Source: Candidatus Alloclostridium intestinigallinarum
GTDB lineage: Bacteria; Bacillota; Clostridia; Christensenellales; UBA3700
NCBI GenBank assembly: GCA_904382605.1
Contig: CAJFJA010000010.1
Location: 1 to 64,000 of the forward strand
Reading direction: 5' to 3'
Length of the DNA: 64,000 bases
A program made the position numbers and the translations under genes. A model generated the notes under the pieces. That model saw nothing but the letters and a program-made list of their open reading frames with translations. It searched no databases and had not been told where the DNA came from. Positions 53,259 to 62,134 of this stretch are shown here, in pieces (position 1 is the first letter of the stretch; each line of letters opens with the position of its first letter).

Positions 53259-53798
53259 TCAATCTTCGACTAATTCAGGAGGCACAGGTAAGCCTAAACG
53301 AGTAAGCGGTATATATTCAAAATAATAATCACACCCGACTGAATGAATATAGTCAAGCACATCGGCATATCTTTCATTTCTGAACCAATTGTCAAGTAGG
53401 TATATATACTCGACATCAATATTTGCAGCCGACATCAGTTTTTTATACTGCTTTTTCTTAAAATCACAAGTTTGAAGTTTTTCATCGACAGAACCCGCAA
53501 CTTCCTGATGTTTACATTCAATAATAAACAAATTATTATTCAACAAGACAAATATAGAGTCGTCAGGCAACAATTTCTTTGAAATATGTTTTTTCCAGTC
53601 GATTTCCAATTTTTTCAGAAAAACAGAATAAAAGTTATGCTTCTTATAAACCTCTGCGACTTTATCTTCATTATAAAACACATCGTGCCCTACGACCGAA
53701 TAATGTGGTTGTTGCTCCAAAAATTTGGACAGGTCTGTTTTTCCTTCAAAAACCAACCCTGTACGCGTATTCCCACCACCTTTACCGCTTTTAATCAT
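53259..53798 (-). CDS. PD-(D/E)XK-type restriction endonuclease (putative)
   Basis: 179 residues. The nuclease core LPDDSIFVLLNNNLFIIECKH gives Asp79 or Asp80, Glu94 and Lys96 in the D...ExK arrangement; the N-terminal KSGKGGGNTRTGLVFEGKTDL is basic and glycine-rich. It lies between two DNA methyltransferase genes in the same direction, as expected for a type II restriction enzyme. Recognition site unknown. Base composition is clearly AT-richer than the surrounding housekeeping genes. Confidence 0.78.
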   Translation of the reverse strand: MIKSGKGGGNTRTGLVFEGKTDLSKFLEQQPHYSVVGHDVFYNEDKVAEVYKKHNFYSVFLKKLEIDWKKHISKKLLPDDSIFVLLNNNLFIIECKHQEVAGSVDEKLQTCDFKKKQYKKLMSAANIDVEYIYLLDNWFRNERYADVLDYIHSVGCDYYFEYIPLTRLGLPVPPELVED

Positions 53799-53829
53799 TT
53801 TGTACTCTCCCTAATATAATGTAATTTAT

Positions 53830-54897
53830 CTAGTTGCTGATAAGCAATTCGCTAATTTTGCCGCGTTTTTCCGCATTGCTGTTTATCATTCGCGTTGCTG
53901 TAACACGATGAATTCTATATGATTTATATAAATCGTCAAAGAAATTGTCTTCCGGATTTACGTTTTTAGGGTCGGAATTGCTCAAAACTATTTTTGCACC
54001 CGCCGCATTTATCTCGTCTATAAATTTTGCAAGCCTCATCTGTTCATCATCGTCAAACGCATCGACATTATACGAAGTAAACGCCGATGTTTCCGAAATG
54101 GGGCGATACGGCGGGTCTATATATACAAAGGTTTTATTGTCAATAAATGACTTGGACAATGTGTAATCGCCGCAAACGATAGTCACATTCTGCAATGCGT
54201 TGTGAATATTACGGAGATTCTCCTCGTCACAAATAGTCGGATTCTTGTACGACCCCATAGGCACATTAAACAGTCCTTTGCGGTTGACACGGTAAAGCCC
54301 GTTAAAACACGTCCTATTCAAAAAAATAAAATATGCCGCCTTTTCCGCCGACGTGGCGTCATTCAATATCACGGTATTGAATTTATCACGCACATTATAG
54401 TAGAAATATTTTCTTCCGTTATCGTCAAGCGGCAAGAAAGCCATCTCCATATCCTTAAGCCGCACAATCAACTCTTCGATATTCTTTTTAACGGCAGTAT
54501 AGGCATTAATCAATTCCGCGTTAATATCGCTGATATAAAATTCTTTGAAATTATATCTTGAAAGCACACGAAAAAACAGCGCCCCGCCTCCGACCATGGG
54601 TTCAGCATATTTTGCCAAGTCCCTATCGCCGCCGTCAGGGATCATCTTTTCTATTTCATCAACAAGCTGCCCTTTTCCTCCTACCCACTTGATAAACGGT
54701 TTGAGTTCGGTTTTATGAGTCTTTTCAAACCGCACAGTACGCTTGTCTATCGGTTTTTCCGCGTTTGACGGTATAATCCACATATTGCCGACCATCATAG
54801 CGCCTTTTATACGATCTTCCGAACAAAGAATGGCGACGCGCCTTTGGGAAATATTCCACTTCTCCGCAACTTCTCTCGCCGAAATATAACTTAACAT
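53830..54897 (-). CDS. Dam-type DNA adenine methylase with N-terminal helix-turn-helix
   Basis: 355 residues from the ATG with SD GAGGT. Residues 1-45 form a MerR/excisionase-like helix-turn-helix (SYISAREVAEKWNISQRRVAIL...GNMWIIP). A D12-class N6-adenine methyltransferase follows: motif X KPFIKWVGGKGQL (66-78), motif I AEPMVGGGALFF (98-109), TRD with NRTCFNGLYRVNRKG..NVP, motif IV DPPY (261-264). First gene of the restriction-modification operon. The fused HTH could let the methylase repress its own operon or guide it to sites; either is inference. Confidence 0.9.
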   Translation of the reverse strand: MLSYISAREVAEKWNISQRRVAILCSEDRIKGAMMVGNMWIIPSNAEKPIDKRTVRFEKTHKTELKPFIKWVGGKGQLVDEIEKMIPDGGDRDLAKYAEPMVGGGALFFRVLSRYNFKEFYISDINAELINAYTAVKKNIEELIVRLKDMEMAFLPLDDNGRKYFYYNVRDKFNTVILNDATSAEKAAYFIFLNRTCFNGLYRVNRKGLFNVPMGSYKNPTICDEENLRNIHNALQNVTIVCGDYTLSKSFIDNKTFVYIDPPYRPISETSAFTSYNVDAFDDDEQMRLAKFIDEINAAGAKIVLSNSDPKNVNPEDNFFDDLYKSYRIHRVTATRMINSNAEKRGKISELLISN

Positions 54898-55041
54898 ATG
54901 CAACCTCAGAATTATATGTTTCTATTATATTCTAAAACGCGAATAATAGCAAGCCATTTATTTATTAAAATATTAAATGTGCATAGCTATACTCGTGTAT
55001 CAATTTACCGAAATATATTTTCGAATTTGCATTATATTCCG

Positions 55042-57039
55042 TCATACTTCTATCACTATAGGCAGTATCATGGGTTTTTGCCTGCACTGCGCGTCGAAGT
55101 AGCGGGTAAGGGTGCGCTTTAATTTCCTCTTGAAGTTAGCCCTGTCGTCCGCCGACTTGTAGTCGCGCTCGCCCAGCACCTGCGTGACCAGACCGCGCAC
55201 CACTTCTATATTCGCTTCGTCCAGCGGAAGTCCGCGCGTGATGACTTCGGGCGGCGCCAGCGGCTGACCTTCCGCAAGAGCCACCGTTACCAGCACGATA
55301 ACCATGCCGTTATTGCTCATCACCTTCCTGTCGCGCAAGGTGACGTTATCCACGTCGGTAAGTCCGTCGACGTACACGTTGCCCGCTTCCACGCCCTCCG
55401 CCTGTTTGAGCGAATGTCTGTGCAGAATAAAGCGCGAGCCTATTTCCGCAATGGCTATGCTCGACTTCTTTATGCCCAAAGAAACCGCCATGGCCTCGTG
55501 CTGTCTTAAATGTCGGTATTCGCCGTGCACGGGTATGAAAAATTCCGGCTTGATCAGCGAAAGCATCAGTTTGAGTTCGTCCTGGCAGGCGTGACCGGAA
55601 ACGTGCAACGCTTCCAACGAGCCGTAAAGCACGCTCGCTCCGCGGCGATAGAGGTTGTTGATAACCGTATAGACAAGTTTTTCGTTGCCGGGAATGGGGT
55701 TGGACGAAATAACGACAAGGTCGTGCGAATTGACCTCTATCTTATCTTCGCCCGCCGCCATTCGGGTAAGTGCGCTCATCGGTTCGCCCTGCGAGCCGGT
55801 CGTTATAAGGCATTGCTTGGAGTAATGGTGCTTGTGCATCTCCTCCTGCTCTATGACCGTGCCTTCCTTCACGCGCAGAAGTCCCAGATCGCGCGCCATT
55901 CCGGATACGTTTATCATGCTTCTGCCGTTGAAAACTATCTTGCGCCCGTCGCGCTCGCATATGTCCACTATCTGCTGCAATCTGTTCACGTTGGAAGCAA
56001 ACGTGGCTATTATAATGCGCTTGTCGTGATTGGTTGCGAATATGCGCTCCAGCGTTTCGCCCACCTTTCTTTCGGATATGGTCGTGCCGGGCTTTTCTAT
56101 ATTCGTGCTTTCTCCAAGCATGAGTTTTACGCCCGAATCGCCTATTTCCGCAATGCGCGTAAGGTCCATAATCTGCCCGTCTACGGGGGTGAAGTCTATC
56201 TTATAGTCGCCCGTATGGAATACCCTGCCCACGGGCGTATTTATGCTGAGCGCGAACGCGCCCGAAATACTGTGGCTCACGCGGATGAATTCCACGGAAA
56301 AACAACCCGCATTGATAACCGCCCCGCCCTGCACGGTCACGATTTTGGGCGTATCAATGCCGCGTTCTTCCAACTTGTGCCTGATAAGCGCGCAGGAAAG
56401 GTCGCTTGCAAAAATCTTCAGCCCCGGCAGTTTTTCCGCAAGATAGGGAATTGCGCCGATATGGTCTTCATGTCCGTGCGTGACCACAAGACCGCGCACC
56501 TTGTCCGCATTTTCCGTGATATAGGTGAAATCGGGAATAATCAAATCCACCCCGGGAGTGTCCGTCGTGGGAAAAGACGAGCCGCAGTCGATAATCAGAA
56601 TATCGTTTTTATACCTCAGCGCGGTCATATTCTTGCCTATCTCGCCTACGCCGCCCAAAAATACGACTTCAAGCCCCTTGTTTCCCGAAGCGACGCTTTC
56701 CGCCTGCTCCACGGGCTTACCGTGCCTTTTGACAACGGGCTTTTCCCGGCTTACAACCTGCGCGGGCAACTGTTTTTCCGCCGCCTTTTGCGCATTTTCC
56801 CTTGCGCCGTTTACAGGTGCGCTCTTCAACGCCTTCTTATCCGCAGTCTTGCCCTGAGAGTTCTTACCTGCCGCGCTCTTATTCGCCGTCTTACCTGACG
56901 CGCCCTTATTCACCGCACCGGCAGTTCTTGCAGAGGAATTCTTTACCGCCGCGCCCGTTGCAGGCATGACGCTTTTATCCTTATTTCCTTTGGGCGCGCC
57001 CTTTGCCGCCCTTTCCTTATTCCTTACTTTTTCAGCCAA
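55042..57039 (-). CDS. rnj: Ribonuclease J with long low-complexity N-terminal extension
   Basis: 665 residues; a metallo-beta-lactamase/beta-CASP exo- and endoribonuclease of mRNA decay and rRNA processing. The catalytic core starts near residue 123 (LEVVFLGGVGEIGKNMTAL); metal motif HGHEDH at 188-193; then beta-CASP and the C-terminal domain. The first 120 residues are Ala/Lys/Gly-rich and repetitive, absent from typical RNase J of about 555 residues, and probably disordered and RNA- or membrane-binding. The reading frame starts with TTG after AAGGCGG; no ATG fits better. Only one rnj gene is visible, so it may be the sole copy. Confidence 0.93.
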   Translation of the reverse strand: MAEKVRNKERAAKGAPKGNKDKSVMPATGAAVKNSSARTAGAVNKGASGKTANKSAAGKNSQGKTADKKALKSAPVNGARENAQKAAEKQLPAQVVSREKPVVKRHGKPVEQAESVASGNKGLEVVFLGGVGEIGKNMTALRYKNDILIIDCGSSFPTTDTPGVDLIIPDFTYITENADKVRGLVVTHGHEDHIGAIPYLAEKLPGLKIFASDLSCALIRHKLEERGIDTPKIVTVQGGAVINAGCFSVEFIRVSHSISGAFALSINTPVGRVFHTGDYKIDFTPVDGQIMDLTRIAEIGDSGVKLMLGESTNIEKPGTTISERKVGETLERIFATNHDKRIIIATFASNVNRLQQIVDICERDGRKIVFNGRSMINVSGMARDLGLLRVKEGTVIEQEEMHKHHYSKQCLITTGSQGEPMSALTRMAAGEDKIEVNSHDLVVISSNPIPGNEKLVYTVINNLYRRGASVLYGSLEALHVSGHACQDELKLMLSLIKPEFFIPVHGEYRHLRQHEAMAVSLGIKKSSIAIAEIGSRFILHRHSLKQAEGVEAGNVYVDGLTDVDNVTLRDRKVMSNNGMVIVLVTVALAEGQPLAPPEVITRGLPLDEANIEVVRGLVTQVLGERDYKSADDRANFKRKLKRTLTRYFDAQCRQKPMILPIVIEV

Positions 57040-57730
57040 AATTTTTATCCGCCTTGAATTTACTCATTTTATTATAACAATTCTGCGCGTATAAATCAAG
57101 CGAGCGCGTGCAGCGTGCGACGGAAGCGCAGTGCGCTTCACCACTTAACCGCCTTGGCGGCGAGCCGCCGCAGGCTGATGCGGTGAGCCGCCGCGGGCTG
57201 ATTACTCTTTGCAGTAACAAAACGGAATTTCTACGCTATTATCTCCGCAATGCTTTTATTTTACTGCCGTAATAAAGCGGTTTCTGTTTTAATCTTGTCA
57301 AACAGTACTTGACAACATTGCTTCCGACATTGATTACAATAAAATAAAGTGGAACACTCTTAGTCATGTCAAGTAGTAACTGACAAACTCATTACAACTT
57401 TACAGTTAAACCTTTTAGTAAAAAACAGGCGTGTCAAGTACTACTTGACAGCGGCAAGCCGCCGAACCATGATTACACGCTGAAACAATTATACAGAAGA
57501 TTGCCGCCATTATTCTCCGCAATGCTTTGCATTTATTCTTTTCTGCAAACCGAGTACTATCCTTTACCAAAAATCTTGGTATCGGCTTGTTTTCTTAATG
57601 CCGATATTTATTATAAGTGCATATAAAATACATATAAAAGGAAGCGGACCTACCCCCGCTTCTCTTTATGATATCGCTATAATATGGCATATTTTTAATA
57701 ACTATATGCTTATAGTGCACATAAAATACA
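57040..57730. repeat. Intergenic module mosaic with array 4
   Basis: From 57115: GAAGCGC/GCGCTTC hairpin, CTTAACCGCCTTG connector, two GCGGCGAGCCGCCGC-type hairpins, then three 50-bp-family palindromes (about 57293, 57363 and 57430). The last is joined to GCGGCAAGCCGCC. Then comes ACCAAAAATCTTGGT (about 57567). A GAAGCGG/CCGCTTC terminator (57641-57662) serves the nucleotidyltransferase gene. No gene is seen. Confidence 0.75.
57641..57662 (-). terminator. Terminator after the nucleotidyltransferase gene
   Basis: GAAGCGG (57641-57647) / CCGCTTC (57656-57662), followed on the minus strand by CTTTTAT, 69 bp beyond the stop. Confidence 0.7.
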
Positions 57731-58450
57731 TTAAACTATCTTCAATCCGAATCTTGCGGGCTGCATTGCGGCGTCTATATTCGCCGAGTAGTATCCGATA
57801 AGCGTGCCTATGTCCGACCAATAGCAGTCGGCGATATATAACCGCATTTCACTCAGAATTTCGGGGAAAATATCCTTAGAAAAATCGCTCACTCCCGAAG
57901 GAATATGCTTCAATACGTCTTCCTGCATGGCGTATATACCCATATTTACAAGGTCGGAAGTGTATTTTTGCGGTTTTTCGCGAAGCGCCGCGATTCTTCC
58001 GCCAATCCCCGGTACTACCTCGCCCATTCCGCGCGGGTCAGCAACTCTTTTCGCCGCCAAAGTGCACAAACAAGACATATCTTCGTGATATTTAACAAAC
58101 TCGCCGATATTGAAGTCCGTAAGCGCGTCACCGCTCATGACCACGAACGGGCGGTCAATGAATTTTGCCGCATTCTTCACGCCCCCGCTCGTGCCAAGCG
58201 GCGTGCTTTCCACAAAGTAGGTTATTCTCGCGCCAAGCTTACTGCCGTTGCCGAAGTAATTGATTATCCTCTCGGGCATATAGCCCAAAGTCATCGCAAT
58301 ATCCGTAATTCCCGACCTGACGAGCGAACTCACCGTAAGGGCGAGCACGGGCTTATCCAGAATGGGCACCATTGGTTTGGGCATACTACCCGTAAGCGGA
58401 CGAAGGCGCGTACCTCTGCCGCCCGCCATAATAACAGCTTTCATCTCCAT
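57731..58450 (-). CDS. Sugar-phosphate nucleotidyltransferase
   Basis: 239 residues. Joins a sugar 1-phosphate and an NTP to give an NDP-sugar. Signature KAVIMAGGRGTRLRPLT at 4-20, KPMVPILDKPVL, STPLGTSGGVKNA near 86-99, MSGDALTDFN (metal Asp), and YWSDIGTLIGYYSAN at the end. The length fits the catalytic domain alone; related mannose-1-phosphate guanylyltransferases often carry an extra C-terminal domain, which is missing. The sugar is not determinable. The ATG at 58450 or the one two codons later may be used; no good SD. Confidence 0.88.
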   Translation of the reverse strand: MEMKAVIMAGGRGTRLRPLTGSMPKPMVPILDKPVLALTVSSLVRSGITDIAMTLGYMPERIINYFGNGSKLGARITYFVESTPLGTSGGVKNAAKFIDRPFVVMSGDALTDFNIGEFVKYHEDMSCLCTLAAKRVADPRGMGEVVPGIGGRIAALREKPQKYTSDLVNMGIYAMQEDVLKHIPSGVSDFSKDIFPEILSEMRLYIADCYWSDIGTLIGYYSANIDAAMQPARFGLKIV

Positions 58451-59408
58451 ACGGTTAGTTTATGCAAGCAAAAAATTATTATCACGGCGCATTTGAGCGC
58501 GCCGCTCCACCGCGGCGAGCCGCCGCAGGCTGATTATATTTCAAAGTGACAAAAGTGAAGTTCACTCCTTTTTTCTCCGCAAGGCTTTCGCTTTATTATT
58601 CTCTGTAACAATGCGGCGAATCGGAAGCGCCGTGCGCTTCACCACTTAACCGCCTTGAAGTAAGCAATACGAAAAATAGACTTGCCTTCTCCGCAATACT
58701 TCACCTTTATTGTTTCTGCAAACAAAATACTATCTTTTATCAAAAATCTTGGGAGCGTGGGACGCTCCACCGCGGCGAGCCGCCGCAGGCTGATTATATT
58801 TCAAAGTGACAAAAGTGAAGTTCACTCCTTTTTTCTCCGCAAGGCTTTCACTCTATTATTCTCTATAACAATTTAACCGCCGTGAAGTAACATTGTGCTA
58901 GGTTGCGGCTTTTCTTCTCTGTAATATCCGGGTTTTACTGTTATCTGCGGATAAAACAAGCCTTTACCAATATTTTTGGTATCGGCTGTTTTAATGTTGT
59001 CAAGCAGTACCTGACAGCGGCGAGCCGCCGCAGGCTGATTATATTTCAAAGTGACAAAACTGAATTTCACGTCTTTTTCTCCGCAAGGCTTTCGCTTTAT
59101 TATTCTCTGTAACAATGCGGCGAACCGGAAGCGCCGTGCGCTTCACCACTTAACCGCCGTGAAGTAACATTGTGCTAGGTTGCGGCTTTTCTTCTCCGTA
59201 ATATCCGAGTTTTACTGTTATCTGCGGATAAAACAAGCCTTTACCAATATTTTTGGTATCGGCTGTTTTAATGTTGTCAAGCAGTACTTGACAGCGGCGA
59301 GCCGCCGCACCCGGTCATTCCCTGAAGTGGCAGAAAAAGTATTGCGGTGTACCTCTCCGTAATGCTTTTTACACGGGTATTAAAATTTTCCTTCCCGCCC
59401 GTTATCTG
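58451..59408. repeat. Long tandem-duplicated intergenic module cluster
   Basis: A unit beginning GCGGCGAGCCGCCGCAGGCT and TTATATTTCAAAGTGACAAA occurs at 58512, 58772 and 59017. A second unit of about 150 bp (GTGAAGTAACATTGTGCTAG...TTGTCAAGCAGTAC) occurs at about 58881 and 59159, nearly identical. GAAGCGCCGTGCGCTTC hairpins and the ACCAATATTTTTGGT palindrome are included. No gene is seen. Confidence 0.8.
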
Positions 59409-59437
59409 TTGCAATAACGCGCGCAAAGTATTATAAT
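59409..59437 (+). promoter_or_regulatory. Promoter of serC-serA
   Basis: TTGCAA (59409-59414), 17 bp, TATAAT (59432-59437), 43 bp before the serC ATG. Confidence 0.8.
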
Positions 59438-59480
59438 AGTACTATCGTTATAAATTATTTAACAATACAGGAGAAATAAT

Positions 59481-60548
59481 ATGAGAGTTTACAATTTTTC
59501 GGCAGGACCTTCCATGCTTCCCCTTGAAGTGTTGCAGGAAGCGCAGGCCGAGTTCGTGGACTACAAGGGCTGCGGTATGTCCGTAACCGAAATGAGCCAC
59601 CGCAGCAAACAATTCGACGCGATCCACAACGAGTGCATCTCGCTCATACGCGAGCTTATGGGTGTGCCCGAAAATTATGAAGTTCTGCTCGTGCAGGGCG
59701 GCGCGTCCACGCAGTTTGCCGCCATTCCCATGAACCTGCTTACTTCCGGAAAAGCGGATTATGTGGTTACGGGCAACTTTGCGAAAAAGGCTTACAAGGA
59801 AGCGTTGAAGTACGGCGACATTCACGTTGCCGGCTCTTCCGAGGCGGACAAGTTCACCTATATTCCCAAGGAACTCGATATCCGCGACGACGCCGACTAC
59901 CTGTATATCTGCCAGAACAACACCATATTCGGCACCAGATACAACAAACTTCCCGAATGCAAAATGCCTCTCGTGGCGGACATTTCTTCCAACATTCTCT
60001 CCGAAGAAATGGACGTGAGCAAGTACGGCGTGCTTTATGCCGGCGCCCAGAAGAACTTAGCTCCCGCGGGACTTACCATAGTGATCGTGCGTAAGGACCT
60101 CATCAAAGAGCCTATGTCTTACTGCCCTACTATGCTCAGCTGGAAGGTTATGGCGGAAAACAACAGCCTTTACAACACTCCTCCCTGCTTTGCCATCTAT
60201 ATGGCGATGCTCAACCTGCGCCATCTGAAGAAGCTGGGCGGCGTAAAGGAAATGCAGAAGATAAACGTGTTCAAAGCGGGACTTTTGTACGACTATATTG
60301 ATTCTTCTTCCTTCTACGTTAACAGGGTAAACAAGGAAGACCGTTCTTACATGAACGTGCCTTTCAACACCCCGAACGCCGATCTGGACGCGATGTTCGT
60401 AAAGCAGGCGGGCGAAAACGGCTTTGTTTCCATAAAAGGCCACAGGCTGGTAGGCGGCATGCGCGCTTCCATATACAACGCAATGCCCGTTGAAGGCATT
60501 ACCTCGCTTATCGAATTCATGAAGGAATTTGAAAGAGTAAACGGCTGA
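59481..60548 (+). CDS. serC: Phosphoserine aminotransferase
   Basis: Second step of serine synthesis: transaminates 3-phosphohydroxypyruvate with glutamate. 355 residues, the usual length. Visible: YNFSAGPSMLP at the N terminus, GMSVTEMSHRSKQF, QGGASTQFAAIPMNL, and the PLP lysine in YAGAQKNLAPAG near residue 193, plus the C-terminal GHRLVGGMRASIYNAMP. SD CAGGAG at 8 nt. First gene of a two-gene operon with serA. Confidence 0.97.
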   Translation: MRVYNFSAGPSMLPLEVLQEAQAEFVDYKGCGMSVTEMSHRSKQFDAIHNECISLIRELMGVPENYEVLLVQGGASTQFAAIPMNLLTSGKADYVVTGNFAKKAYKEALKYGDIHVAGSSEADKFTYIPKELDIRDDADYLYICQNNTIFGTRYNKLPECKMPLVADISSNILSEEMDVSKYGVLYAGAQKNLAPAGLTIVIVRKDLIKEPMSYCPTMLSWKVMAENNSLYNTPPCFAIYMAMLNLRHLKKLGGVKEMQKINVFKAGLLYDYIDSSSFYVNRVNKEDRSYMNVPFNTPNADLDAMFVKQAGENGFVSIKGHRLVGGMRASIYNAMPVEGITSLIEFMKEFERVNG

Positions 60549-60555
60549 GGTGGGT

Positions 60556-61683
60556 ATGGAAATTCTTAAATTAAACGCAATATCTCCGCTGGTAGGCGAC
60601 ATTCTCACCGCGGACAACTACACTATATCCGATACCGCAAGCGCACCCGTAGCCATACTTGTGCGCAGTGCGAATATGCACGAATACGCGCTTCCCGAAA
60701 GCGTGATAGCCGTTGCCCGCGCCGGTGCGGGCGTGAACAACATTCCGCTCGACAAAATGGCGGAGTGCGGCGTATGCGTATTCAACACCCCCGGCGCCAA
60801 CGCCAACGCGGTGAAAGAGCTGGTTATCGGCGCGCTTATCATCGCTTCCCGCAAGATAGTGCGCGGCATAAACTGGGTGCAGTCTTTGGGCGGCGAAGAC
60901 GTGGCTAAGGCGGTTGAAAAAGGCAAAAAAGCCTTTGTGGGACAGGAAATTCTCGGCAAAACGCTGGGCATTGTCGGTCTGGGCGCAATAGGCAGGCTGG
61001 TATCCGACGCCGCTCTTGCCCTGGGCATGAACGTCGTGGGCTACGACCCCTATCTTTCCCCCGCGCTTTCCGCCAAGCTGGACAGCCGCGTCAAGACGGT
61101 TTCCGACCTGGGCGCACTTTACGCCGTATCCGACTATATCACCCTGCACGTGCCTTCCACTCCCCAGACAAAGGGTTGCATAAACAAGGATTCCATATCC
61201 GGAATGAAGGACGGCGTGGTGATAATCAACTGCGCGCGCGGCGACCTGTTCGTCGACGACGACGTCATCGAAGCGGTCAAATCGGGCAAGATTGACAGAG
61301 TTGTCACCGACCTTCCCAATAACAAACTCATCGGTGTGGACGGCATTATCACCATTCCCCACCTGGGCGCTTCCACTCCCGAAGCGGAGGACAACTGCGC
61401 CGTAATGGCGGCAAAGGAACTTAAAGATTACATCGAGCAAGGCATTGTGGTCAATTCTGTAAACTTCCCCTGCCTCAACCCCGGCGCAAAGCCCGCAGGC
61501 AAAGTGAGAATAACCGCTCTTACCAAGACGGACGCGCTCCCCGAAGCCCTCAAAGCGGTGAACGGCGAAAGTAAGTCCGCCACCCGCGGCGACTATGCGT
61601 ATATCGTAGCCGACTGCGACGAAGACTGCTCTTCCGCTCTCGAAAAAGTAAAGGGCGTTATCAAAGTGCGCGTTATCAAATAA
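60556..61683 (+). CDS. serA: D-3-phosphoglycerate dehydrogenase
   Basis: First step of serine synthesis: oxidises 3-phosphoglycerate with NAD. 375 residues from the ATG with SD GAGGTGG; a GTG two codons earlier is less likely. NAD motif GIVGLGAIGRLVSDAALALGM near 136-156, substrate Arg in CARGDLF, the DLPNNKLIG segment, and the catalytic HLGASTPEAEDN near 273-284. Short form without the intervening domain; the last 65 residues form a small ACT-like domain. Seven bases after the serC stop. Confidence 0.95.
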   Translation: MEILKLNAISPLVGDILTADNYTISDTASAPVAILVRSANMHEYALPESVIAVARAGAGVNNIPLDKMAECGVCVFNTPGANANAVKELVIGALIIASRKIVRGINWVQSLGGEDVAKAVEKGKKAFVGQEILGKTLGIVGLGAIGRLVSDAALALGMNVVGYDPYLSPALSAKLDSRVKTVSDLGALYAVSDYITLHVPSTPQTKGCINKDSISGMKDGVVIINCARGDLFVDDDVIEAVKSGKIDRVVTDLPNNKLIGVDGIITIPHLGASTPEAEDNCAVMAAKELKDYIEQGIVVNSVNFPCLNPGAKPAGKVRITALTKTDALPEALKAVNGESKSATRGDYAYIVADCDEDCSSALEKVKGVIKVRVIK

Positions 61684-61735
61684 TACCGTACACTTGAATA
61701 CGCACATTATAAAATAATAATAGTAAACACATAAA

Positions 61736-61762
61736 GAACGGGCGGCAACGCCCGTTTTTTTT
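61736..61762 (+). terminator. Terminator after serA
   Basis: AACGGGCG/CGCCCGTT stem with a GCAA loop, followed by eight T. Confidence 0.92.
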
Positions 61763-61885
61763 ACACAAAAATTATCGGCAACTTTATTCGGAAAATTATC
61801 CGCCGTCTTATCCAAAATCCCGAAAATTATCCGCCGTCTTATTCCGAAATCTGAAAATTATCCGTTCCGCGGCGACCTTGTCACG
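61760..61885. repeat. 31-bp tandem repeat (4 copies)
   Basis: Units with the core GAAAATTATCCGCCGTCTTA start at about 61760, 61791, 61822 and 61853, exactly 31 bp apart; the first and last are diverged. The rest of 61886-62087 shows nothing recognisable. Confidence 0.8.
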
Positions 61886-62087
61886 CCGTTTTCGCCGGCA
61901 GGCTACGGGCTTATAAATCTCATTCGTGCGACAAGAATTGCAACAAAAAAAGCAATTGACGTAAAACGTATTTGCCGCTGAAAAACCTTACCGCTGCAAA
62001 AGCGCGGCTGCGACGGCAGCGCAATTACGGAAAATAATACAGTTACCGCAAAATACGTTATTACAAAAAATGCGGTTACGGCATCAA

Positions 62088-62116
62088 AAAAGAGGGCAGC
62101 TAAACTGCCCTCTTCC
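62088..62116 (-). terminator. Terminator after pckG
   Basis: The minus strand reads GAGGGCAG-TTTAG-CTGCCCTC followed by TTTTTT, about 20 bp beyond the stop. Confidence 0.92.
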
Positions 62117-62134
62117 GGTTGGTTTTCGCTTGTC

